A DNA stretch of 64,000 nt, taken from assembly GCA_017303855.1 (NCBI GenBank), contig JAFLBL010000001.1, positions 315,978-379,977 on the forward strand, given 5' to 3'. The notes below the pieces were generated by a model, which was not told where the DNA came from, made no database searches, and saw nothing but the letters and a program-made list of their open reading frames with translations. Of the stretch, positions 27,125 to 34,678 are shown piece after piece. A program made the position numbers and the translations under genes. The DNA comes from Chitinophagales bacterium (lineage in GTDB: Bacteria; Bacteroidota; Bacteroidia; Chitinophagales; Chitinophagaceae). How positions within the stretch are numbered: the first letter of the stretch is position 1; the number at the start of each line of letters is the position of its first letter.

Positions 27125-27153
27125 AAAAAGAGGGGTGAAAGAATTCACCCCTC
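27125..27153 (-). terminator. Intrinsic terminator between susD and xylB
   Basis: GAGGGGTGAA (27130-27139) and TTCACCCCTC (27144-27153) form a perfect ten-pair stem with an AGAA loop. On the minus strand it is followed directly by TTTTTACTAAC. The T-run ends 31 bases before the xylB start, so the structure could act as an attenuator between the susCD and xylBA parts. Confidence 0.78.
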
Positions 27154-27271
27154 GTGACGATTGCCTATGCGAACTGCTCTGCTAAAACAGTTTGTTATGC
27201 TGGTGCATTCTAAAAGGGTCAGTCATGTATAACCGAAGATCATATCCAAACAACCGTCCTTGCAGGAAACT

Positions 27272-27301
27272 AATTGCAGCAGGATAATTCCTGCTGCAAT
27301 T
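27272..27301 (-). other. Perfect 13-pair hairpin after susD
   Basis: AATTGCAGCAGGA (27272-27284) and TCCTGCTGCAATT (27289-27301) pair perfectly around a TAAT loop, 50 bases downstream of the susD stop on the minus strand. It lacks a proper T-run (ATTAGTTTCC follows on that strand). It may serve as a 3' end stabiliser of the susCD mRNA or as a weak terminator. Confidence 0.6.
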
Positions 27302-27350
27302 TGCTGGTGATCTTTCGGCCAATAAAGTAAGAACTGGTAAATCAGAAAAA

Positions 27351-29132
27351 TCAGTAACCAGGGTTCTGCGGGAAAGCAGGTCCTTCGGTTACCAGGTCAA
27401 TTTGTTGTTGAGGGATCGGACGTAACATATTATATGGCTGCACGCCGGCCGCTCCTTCCGTATTATGTAACTGGACCCTGGCCACCAGTGTTTTTGTTCT
27501 TGAAAGGTCCCACCAACGGCAATCTTCCGCAAACAATTCACGGCTTCTCTCATCCAGGATGAAATCCAGTGTTATTTGTGCGGCTGTTACCTGCTGTGCC
27601 AGTAAAGCGGCTGCATATTCAGCAGGAGTCTGGTTCAGTTTCAGTGCAGCTCTTGAACGTAATACGTTGATCATATCAGCTGCGTCCTGCAAACTGGCAC
27701 CGCCTTTAAGTGCCGCTTCAGCGGCTATCAGGTACAACTCTGAAAAACGGAACAGGATAAATGGTCTGTCTGAATAGTCATTCAGATCCGCTCTTGTTGA
27801 ATCATTAAACTTCCTGAGATTGGGGAAATAACTCGCCGTAAATTTTACAGTTGCTCCAGGCATGTGATCCGGTTCAAATATGATGCCTTTGAAAGCAGCT
27901 CTTTCCGCGGGTGTTACAACCCGGTCAGCAAACCAGATGGCTGTATCTACCGCATTGATCAGTTGTCCTCTCGGTGTTACAGCACCGAGTGTACCTGCCG
28001 CTGCCATTTGGGTACTGTTGGACAAGAAAACAGTCTGGAAAGTTCCGTCATACCTTGAATCTGTTGCCCGGTTGGCAAACGCCACATCATAAATATATTT
28101 TGTGTTGGGGCGGATACGCTGGAATGGTCTTCCATTGCGAATATCCCGCACACAAACAGACGAGCCGCCGCCAGAGGGGTAGTTGGCATTTACAGTCGGA
28201 TAATTGGGTCTCCAGAAAAAATTGCTTTTATTCTCAGCCGGTCCGGATGCAAAACTTCCGGGTGCAGAGTTTTGTCCGAATTTAAGGTCTTTCGTATGGT
28301 CAATAACCATCAGCACTTCTGGTCCATATTCATTTCCTTCTTTAAACGTATCTCCGAAATACGGCATCAGGTTTAAACCATAAGTGGCTTTGTTGTCAAT
28401 CAGATTTTTAGCGGTGGTAAATGCACTGGTAAAGTCTGTTGATTGAGCGGCGGAAGACCAACCTCTCCAGAGATATGTTTTGGAAAGCAGGTATAAAGCG
28501 GTTGCCTTTGTGGCCGGCTTACCGGTACCAGGTGCCGGGGTATTGGGAAGGTCGGCTGCCGCTTCAGTCAGATCTTTAATGATCTGGGCATAAACATCGG
28601 CCAACGGCGCTCTTGTATCCGCAGCACTCGGGTTGGTATTAAATGTAGTATGAAGCGGTACTTCTCCGAATGTGGTTACCAGGTAGAAATAACAAAAAGC
28701 CCGGAGGAACTTGGCCTGTGCCAATACCTGGGTTTTAGTAGCCGCCGGAATATTGGCATCAACACCATACTCGAGTACCCCATTTGCAGTATTTATATCG
28801 ATAAAAAGTCCATTCCAGAATCCGGCATAATCATTCGTATTGCTTTTAATCAACGGATTGTTGTAGGTAAACCAATGCTGAACATCCGCCGCGGCCCCTT
28901 TCAGTGATTCGTCGGTTCCGGCACTGAATAGTTGGGTGAAAATCTGGGTACCCCAGTGACCTCTGAATGAAGAATAGATACCTGCAATACCTCCCTGAAC
29001 ACCTTCAGCCGTTTTAAAGTATGAGGGATCGATAGAGGCACGGGGCTGCTCATCAAGAATTTTCTTACACCCTGTAGAAGCGAATATGAGCGCTGAACAG
29101 AGGAGCAGTATTATTTTATTTTTCTGTTTCAT
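27351..29132 (-). CDS. susD: SusD/RagB-family outer-membrane glycan-binding lipoprotein
   Basis: Surface lipoprotein of 593 residues that captures oligosaccharides and caps the SusC channel. The signal peptide ends FASTGC with lipidated C22, followed by KKILDEQP, the usual SusD start. Helical TPR-like segments such as LAQAKFLRAFCYFYLVTTFGE and the C-terminal FLDERSRELFAEDCRWWDLSRT and NPGY ending are diagnostic. It is encoded 17 bases after susC. The substrate is inferred from the locus (xylan or xylo-oligosaccharides). Confidence 0.96.
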   Translation of the reverse strand: MKQKNKIILLLCSALIFASTGCKKILDEQPRASIDPSYFKTAEGVQGGIAGIYSSFRGHWGTQIFTQLFSAGTDESLKGAAADVQHWFTYNNPLIKSNTNDYAGFWNGLFIDINTANGVLEYGVDANIPAATKTQVLAQAKFLRAFCYFYLVTTFGEVPLHTTFNTNPSAADTRAPLADVYAQIIKDLTEAAADLPNTPAPGTGKPATKATALYLLSKTYLWRGWSSAAQSTDFTSAFTTAKNLIDNKATYGLNLMPYFGDTFKEGNEYGPEVLMVIDHTKDLKFGQNSAPGSFASGPAENKSNFFWRPNYPTVNANYPSGGGSSVCVRDIRNGRPFQRIRPNTKYIYDVAFANRATDSRYDGTFQTVFLSNSTQMAAAGTLGAVTPRGQLINAVDTAIWFADRVVTPAERAAFKGIIFEPDHMPGATVKFTASYFPNLRKFNDSTRADLNDYSDRPFILFRFSELYLIAAEAALKGGASLQDAADMINVLRSRAALKLNQTPAEYAAALLAQQVTAAQITLDFILDERSRELFAEDCRWWDLSRTKTLVARVQLHNTEGAAGVQPYNMLRPIPQQQIDLVTEGPAFPQNPGY

Positions 29133-29149
29133 TAGATTAATTTTTTTAA

Positions 29150-32100
29150 TTAAAATTTCAGATTAACTCCAAAAACAAACTGGCGGGTCGGCGGCACACC
29201 CATACTCACTGTGATCGCCCTGCTTTGTACCGGTGTTCCACCGGCATTGGAGTTTACTGTATTTCCCGTACCATTTCCTTCTGGATCAATACCGAGTCCG
29301 GCTTTTACCAGCGGAGACCAGAGAATAAATGGGTTCTGTGCAGTAAAGTAAACACGCAGTGACTGTATTTTTGCTTTTTCCAGTATCCGGCTTGGGATAT
29401 TGTATCCCAGATCGATTGATCTCACTTTAATAAATGATCCATCCTGATACGTAAGGGTGGATGTATATAATAATCCATCCCGGCTGGCATCCGGCTGCGG
29501 GAAGGCATTTGTCGGGTTGGTCGGTGTCCAGTAATCCACTTTATGAATATTTACCCGGCTATTAAGGAAGAACGGATAACCGTTTGCACCGCCGTCTGCA
29601 GATAAATAGGTAGCTACCACTGTCTGCCCAAAACGACCGAACATTACGATATTCATGTCAAAATTTTTATACTCAAAATGCTGGGTCATACCGGCAATAA
29701 AATCCGGCTGAAAATCACCAATAACCTGACGATCGGTTGCTCCATTGGAATTATTCTTATCCACGTCATCCAGTTTGATATCGCCCGGGGAAGCTCCATA
29801 TACAGCCGCAGCTGCCGCTTCACTGGTTTGCCAGATACCTATTTTGCGAACATCAAAAATGGTGGTAATAGGTCTGCCGACAAACCATCCATTACCTACA
29901 TCTTCTTTCAAACCTAGTTGTAGAGCCACGATTTTTTCCCGGTTGAAGAATGCATTAAAATCTGTCCTCCAGGAAAACCCGTTATGAGTTTTGCTCTTAA
30001 TATTCAGGCTGCTCAATGTAAATTCCATTCCGTTGGATGAAGTTTCTCCGACATTATCAAGAATTGAATTGGCTCCATTACTCCGCGGCAGGCTCTTACT
30101 CAGTAATATATCGGTTGTTTTAGTGCTATAATATTCGATACTACCCGACAACCTGTTGTTTAATACGGCAAAATCAAGCCCGATATTCAACCCGTTTGTT
30201 TTTTCCCAGGTTAGATTAGGATTGGGCAATGTATTAATTGTATACCCGTTTACATAGTTTACCAACGGTGTGGAACCCTGACCATAGTTATAAAATCCGG
30301 AACTAAGACTACCTAACGTTGTATAGGGGCTGATGCCGGCATTGGAACTGATACCCCATCCTCCTCTCAGTTTTAAACTGTTGACAAACTTCAGGTTTTC
30401 CATAAATTTTTCCTTTTCCAGATTCCAGCCTACAGAGAGGGCCGGATAAGTAACCCACTGATTTCCTTTTGCCAGAACAGAGGAACCATCGGTACGTACC
30501 GTAGCAGTAAGCAGGTATTTGTCATTGTATGCATAGGTAACCCGGCCCATATAACCAATCAGACCCGATTCACTATAATTAGACCCCTGCGGTGTAACTG
30601 TATTAACCAGCTGGAAGTTATAGTCCTGAATATAATCAGCGGGCACACCTTGACCGTTGAATTGCTGGGATTGGAACTTATTCTTTTGTACTTCCTGCAA
30701 TGCAAGCACCTGAACTTTATGTTTTCCGGCAAATGTCTTGCTGTAATCCAGTGAATTATTAATAGTATACTGCCAGCCTTCTGCGTTTGACTGACTCAGG
30801 TTGGCGCCGGCCGTGTTGGTGTTATTGTTAAAAACGGTGTTCGGTCCTGTATAATTACTGTTGAATGTCTGTGACCAGCCGAAGCCAAATGTGGTTTTAA
30901 ATTTCAGGTCTTTTATAATTTTCACTTCTCCGAAAAAGTTATGCTGAAACTGATACCGTCTTGAATTAGCCTTAATAATATCATTATTACCGATAGAGGT
31001 AAGCGGGTTAATGGTCGTATTATCCACACCTTGCTGAATAGCCGGCTGGAAATTCAGTGTACCATCATCATTATACGGCTTATAAAGCGGGCCCAGCCGC
31101 AAACCTGTACTGTAAGCATTTGTGCCAAGTCGTTTCTGGTAAATCATTGTATTAAAACTTGTGAACCCGATTTTTATACGTTCACTCAGTTTATGATCAA
31201 TATTCACATTCAGGGAATAACGATCAAGTGCCTGGTCAGGAATTATACCGGTTTCCCTGAAATAGCCAAACCCAAAGAAATACTGCGTTCTGTCATTACC
31301 GCCATTTACATTCAGGTCATGGCCTGTACGAATACCGGTTGTTAACAACAATTTTTGCCAGTCTGTACTTACACCTGCTGCCAGGTTGGTCTGTTCAATG
31401 GCTGTCAACCCATAGGGTGAAGTCACATTCGGATTGGTCTGGAAGGCCGGCTGCCCCTGCCTGGCATCCTCTTTATATTTAGCATATTCCTGTCCGTTAA
31501 ACACGTCCCAGGTATCCTGGGCGCTTACAATACCCACATACCCGTTATAACTGGTAATGGGTTTGGCGGTTTTACCGTGTTTGGTAGTGATAATAATTAC
31601 ACCGTTTGAGCCTCGTGAACCATATATTGCAGTAGCGGAAGCGTCCTTAAGAATGTCGACAGTGGCAATATTCTCAGGGTTAATGTCATTCACGCTGCCT
31701 CCATATGCCATACCATCCACGACAATCAACGGATTGTTGTTTCCGGTAATAGAACGACTTCCCCGTATCCTGATCTCACCGCCTGATCCGATTTGCGTGC
31801 TGTTATTTACAATATCAACACCAGCTGCACGTCCCTGCAACTGGTTAAAGATATTGGGTGCTTTGATCTGGTTAAGAGTCTCCCCTCTCAGTGAGACGGT
31901 AGATCCGGTAACATCCCTTTTACGCTGTGTACCATATCCTACCACCACCACTTCCCCCAGATTCCGTAAAATAGATACCAGGGTTACATTTATCGTTTTC
32001 TCGCCATTGATTTTTACTTCCTGTGTTACAAAATCCACGGAAGAAAAAATCAGGGTGCCATCAGCCGGAGCATTGATTGTGTAATCTCCGTTATTACCGG

Positions 32101-32284
32101 TGACCGTACCATTGCTGGTGCCTTTCAACAATACGGAGGCACTTTGAGCTGGTTGACCGTCATCTTTGAGTACACGGCCTTTAATTGTAATGTTTTGAGC
32201 GATGGCCGAACCGGCCAATAGCAGCAACTGGATCATGACCAGTAGCCGCAGCAGTCGTTTTGTCAAGTTTGCAGTTTTTTTCAT
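29150..32284 (-). CDS. susC: SusC/RagA-family TonB-linked outer-membrane transporter
   Basis: A 1044-residue importer of oligosaccharides. It has a signal peptide (about 1-29, AGSAIAQ), a carboxypeptidase-regulatory-like domain (about 31-105), then EVVVVGYGTQRKRDVTGS and the plug with GGEIRIRGSRSITGNNNPLIVVDG and ILKDASATAIYGSRGSNGVIIITTKHGK, all SusC hallmarks. A long barrel ends in FGVNLKF. There is no N-terminal extension for FecR-type signalling, so regulation by an ECF sigma/anti-sigma pair is not indicated. It is divergent from the LacI regulators, with an operator in the shared upstream region. Confidence 0.97.
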   Translation of the reverse strand: MKKTANLTKRLLRLLVMIQLLLLAGSAIAQNITIKGRVLKDDGQPAQSASVLLKGTSNGTVTGNNGDYTINAPADGTLIFSSVDFVTQEVKINGEKTINVTLVSILRNLGEVVVVGYGTQRKRDVTGSTVSLRGETLNQIKAPNIFNQLQGRAAGVDIVNNSTQIGSGGEIRIRGSRSITGNNNPLIVVDGMAYGGSVNDINPENIATVDILKDASATAIYGSRGSNGVIIITTKHGKTAKPITSYNGYVGIVSAQDTWDVFNGQEYAKYKEDARQGQPAFQTNPNVTSPYGLTAIEQTNLAAGVSTDWQKLLLTTGIRTGHDLNVNGGNDRTQYFFGFGYFRETGIIPDQALDRYSLNVNIDHKLSERIKIGFTSFNTMIYQKRLGTNAYSTGLRLGPLYKPYNDDGTLNFQPAIQQGVDNTTINPLTSIGNNDIIKANSRRYQFQHNFFGEVKIIKDLKFKTTFGFGWSQTFNSNYTGPNTVFNNNTNTAGANLSQSNAEGWQYTINNSLDYSKTFAGKHKVQVLALQEVQKNKFQSQQFNGQGVPADYIQDYNFQLVNTVTPQGSNYSESGLIGYMGRVTYAYNDKYLLTATVRTDGSSVLAKGNQWVTYPALSVGWNLEKEKFMENLKFVNSLKLRGGWGISSNAGISPYTTLGSLSSGFYNYGQGSTPLVNYVNGYTINTLPNPNLTWEKTNGLNIGLDFAVLNNRLSGSIEYYSTKTTDILLSKSLPRSNGANSILDNVGETSSNGMEFTLSSLNIKSKTHNGFSWRTDFNAFFNREKIVALQLGLKEDVGNGWFVGRPITTIFDVRKIGIWQTSEAAAAAVYGASPGDIKLDDVDKNNSNGATDRQVIGDFQPDFIAGMTQHFEYKNFDMNIVMFGRFGQTVVATYLSADGGANGYPFFLNSRVNIHKVDYWTPTNPTNAFPQPDASRDGLLYTSTLTYQDGSFIKVRSIDLGYNIPSRILEKAKIQSLRVYFTAQNPFILWSPLVKAGLGIDPEGNGTGNTVNSNAGGTPVQSRAITVSMGVPPTRQFVFGVNLKF

Positions 32285-32561
32285 ATGTCTGTTTTTGGAA
32301 GTGACATGAGTAAATGCCTCTGTGATGAATAAGCGGGACTGAAAGCGGGTCTGCTAACGTGTGATACGAATAGCACCCGGTTGAATGAGGGGTAATGCAG
32401 CGGAGAAATTGTCCAATTTTTCATATAGCAGCAGGCGGTTAATGGCGGACGATTTAAACCTATATTTCAATCATCCGGAAACGAATATAGGAATATTTTT
32501 AAAAATTGCAACCGATTGCAATTTTTTTTTAAATATTTGTTGCCGTCCTTTGTTCAAAGCC
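32285..32561. promoter_or_regulatory. Divergent control region between susC and lacI-1
   Basis: 277 bases holding the promoters of the minus-strand uptake/catabolic arm and of the plus-strand regulator arm, plus one LacI-type operator near the lacI-1 side. A near-consensus -7 box (AATATTTG, 32532-32539) precedes lacI-1. No clear -7 box for susC was found. An in-frame ATG at 32385 exists but precedes residues unlike any LacI protein. Confidence 0.5.
32503..32520. promoter_or_regulatory. LacI-type operator, site 1
   Basis: ATTGCAACCGATTGCAAT is an inverted repeat ATTGCAA/TTGCAAT around CCGA, with a central CG step as usual in LacI-family operators. It overlaps the expected -33 region of lacI-1 and lies 219 bases before the susC start. 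It shares its core with sites at 33619 and 37714. Confidence 0.75.
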
Positions 32562-33596
32562 ATGGATCGGGAGATAACTATATATGATATCGCAAAACAT
32601 CTGAATATTTCGGCGACCACGGTAAGTCGTGGATTAAAGAATCATCCGGCTATTAATAAGCATACCCGCCGGAAAATCGCAGAGGCTGCGACCCTTCTGG
32701 GTTATCGTTCCAATCTGTTTGCCAGCATTTTAAGAAGCAAAAAAACAAAAACAATCGGCGTCATAATCCCCCGGATCAATAGTTATTTTATGGCTTCTGT
32801 TCTCACCGGAATGGACGACATGGCCAGCCAAAAGGGGTATACCCTGATCATAAATCACTCCGACGAAAGGGCAGAAAAAGAAAAATTAAATGTCAAGGCC
32901 CTTTTTGACAAAAGAGTGGATGGGCTGCTGATTTCACCAGCCTATAATACCGAAGACATAGATCACCTGGAACCCTATTTCAGAAAAAAAATTCCGGTTG
33001 TTTTCTTTGACCGGTCCTGGCCCCATAAAGATTCAATGTCGGTGGAAATTGACAATTCACACGCGGCATACGAACTCACCAAACATTTGCTGGATCAGGG
33101 TTTCAGAAGAATTATGTTTGTTTGCGGCAACCTCCGTAGAAATGTCTATGCTGACCGGCTGACCGGATACAAACAGGCCCTCCGGGAAGCCCGGATACCA
33201 TTCGATGAAAAAAAAGTGATCATTACCACACTTACAGAAAAAGCAGGTACTGATCTGGCCGGCAGGATTCTATCCATGAAAGAAAAGGACAGGCCGGATG
33301 CGGTATTCGCCGCCAATGATACTACTGCGGTATTTTGCCTCCTGACGCTCAAAGAAGCAGGCCTGCGCATCCCCCAGGATATCGGCATTGCAGGCTTTAA
33401 TAATGACCCGATCAGCCGGGTTGTGTCCCCAAAACTGACAACCATCCACTACCCCGGTTACCAGATTGGTGAAACGGCAGCCGCGCAACTGATCAGTCAT
33501 CTCGAAGGCCATACGGATATGCGGACCACACCTAAAATAATTCTCCGCACAGATTTAGTGATCCGAAACTCAACTGCAAAAAAGAAATCTTTGTAA
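32562..33596 (+). CDS. LacI-family transcriptional regulator (first of pair)
   Basis: DNA-binding regulator of 344 residues. The helix-turn-helix (ITIYDIAKHLNISATTVSRGL) and hinge region are followed by a periplasmic-binding-like effector domain (about 62-340) starting TKTIGVIIPRINSYFMASVLTG, with AVFAANDTTAVFCL and IGIAGFNNDPISRVVSPKLTTIHYP. I chose the ATG at 32562 rather than 32385: it gives the conserved N-terminus and the same 344-residue length as the neighbour gene, and it leaves the operator outside the coding region. The effector is unknown, perhaps a xylo-oligosaccharide or uronic acid. It is clearly a paralogue of the next gene. Confidence 0.94.
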   Translation: MDREITIYDIAKHLNISATTVSRGLKNHPAINKHTRRKIAEAATLLGYRSNLFASILRSKKTKTIGVIIPRINSYFMASVLTGMDDMASQKGYTLIINHSDERAEKEKLNVKALFDKRVDGLLISPAYNTEDIDHLEPYFRKKIPVVFFDRSWPHKDSMSVEIDNSHAAYELTKHLLDQGFRRIMFVCGNLRRNVYADRLTGYKQALREARIPFDEKKVIITTLTEKAGTDLAGRILSMKEKDRPDAVFAANDTTAVFCLLTLKEAGLRIPQDIGIAGFNNDPISRVVSPKLTTIHYPGYQIGETAAAQLISHLEGHTDMRTTPKIILRTDLVIRNSTAKKKSL

Positions 33597-33618
33597 ATTA
33601 CTTTTTTTTCCGAATTTC

Positions 33619-33635
33619 ATGCAACCGATTGCAAT
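33619..33635. promoter_or_regulatory. LacI-type operator, site 2
   Basis: ATGCAACCGATTGCAAT ends directly at the ATG of the second LacI gene (33636), within the 39-base gap after lacI-1. It is the same core as sites 1 and 3. A bound repressor here would sit as a roadblock between the two regulator genes or on an internal promoter. Confidence 0.75.
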
Positions 33636-34670
33636 ATGAAGCCCAAAAAAGAAATTACAATCTACGACATTGCCCGGCACTTGTCACTTTCCTCCGCAAC
33701 GGTAAGCCGTGCGCTGCAGGATCATCCTGCCATTAATAAGAACACCCGGAAGAAGATCCAGCAAACCGCTAAAGACCTTGGTTACCGGCACAACACATTT
33801 GCCAGCAGTCTCCGTAAGCAAAAGACCAATACCATCGGGGTGATTGTACATGAGCTGAATAGTAACTTCATCACTTCAGTACTGGCCGGCATAGAAAAAG
33901 TAACAACTGAAGCCGGCTATGATCTGATCATAGCCCACTCTTCTGAAAGTTATACCAAAGAAGCGGCCAATGCCCTCAACCTGTTTCATAAAAGGGTGGA
34001 TGGTCTGATTGCTTCACTGGCATTTGATACAAAAGACCTCAGCCACTATGAAGTATTTAAAGAAAAAGGTATCCCTGTCATCTTTTTCGACCGGGTGGAG
34101 GAAAAAGGAGATAGCACCAAAGTCATTATTGATAATTACAAATGTGGATTCCAGGCTACGAAGCACCTGGTTGAACAAGGTTGCAAACGGATCGTTCTGG
34201 TTACGGCGAGTCTGAAACGTAACGTATACGCCCAACGGCATAAAGGATATGCGGACGCACTATCCGATAGTGGTATTCTATACGACAAAGAACGGGTACT
34301 TATCAAAGACCTCAGTGAACAGTGCGGTGTGGAAGCGGCCCTGCAGATACTGAAAATGAAACCGCTCCCGGACGGGGCCTTTATCACCAACGACTTCTCC
34401 GCCGCTGTGTGTATGCGCACCCTGCGCGAAAACGGTGTTCGGGTACCGGAAGACATCGCCATTGTTGGGTTTAACAATGATGCCATCAGTAAGCTGGTAG
34501 AACCCCAGATGACTACTATTGATTATCCGGGCATTGATGTGGGAGAGATTACCGCACGCAACCTGATCAATCACCTGAAAGGGTTAAGTGATATCAAGCA
34601 TACGAACACTATTGTAGTACGGTCAGACCTGGTGATCCGGAAATCTTCAGTACGAAAAACAAAAAAATAA
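33636..34670 (+). CDS. LacI-family transcriptional regulator (second of pair)
   Basis: A 344-residue LacI-type regulator, paralogous to the preceding gene throughout. The helix-turn-helix is ITIYDIARHLSLSSATVSRAL, with differences from its neighbour in and around the recognition helix (SATVSRAL against TTVSRGL). The effector domain begins TNTIGVIVHELNSNFITSVLAG and ends with IAIVGFNNDAISKLVEPQMTTIDYP. It has its own operator directly before the start and is followed eight bases later by the GH67 gene, so it probably belongs to the same transcript as the first glucuronidase. Confidence 0.95.
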   Translation: MKPKKEITIYDIARHLSLSSATVSRALQDHPAINKNTRKKIQQTAKDLGYRHNTFASSLRKQKTNTIGVIVHELNSNFITSVLAGIEKVTTEAGYDLIIAHSSESYTKEAANALNLFHKRVDGLIASLAFDTKDLSHYEVFKEKGIPVIFFDRVEEKGDSTKVIIDNYKCGFQATKHLVEQGCKRIVLVTASLKRNVYAQRHKGYADALSDSGILYDKERVLIKDLSEQCGVEAALQILKMKPLPDGAFITNDFSAAVCMRTLRENGVRVPEDIAIVGFNNDAISKLVEPQMTTIDYPGIDVGEITARNLINHLKGLSDIKHTNTIVVRSDLVIRKSSVRKTKK

Positions 34671-34678
34671 TTAAGCGG

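Noticed and set aside
27157..27163. Half-site CGATTGC of the LacI operator upstream of xylB
   Set aside because: The left half is absent, so it is likely chance.
32385..32561. Upstream ATG giving 59 extra residues on lacI-1
   Set aside because: The extension resembles no LacI protein and covers the operator and promoter; starting at 32562 gives the same length as the paralogue.
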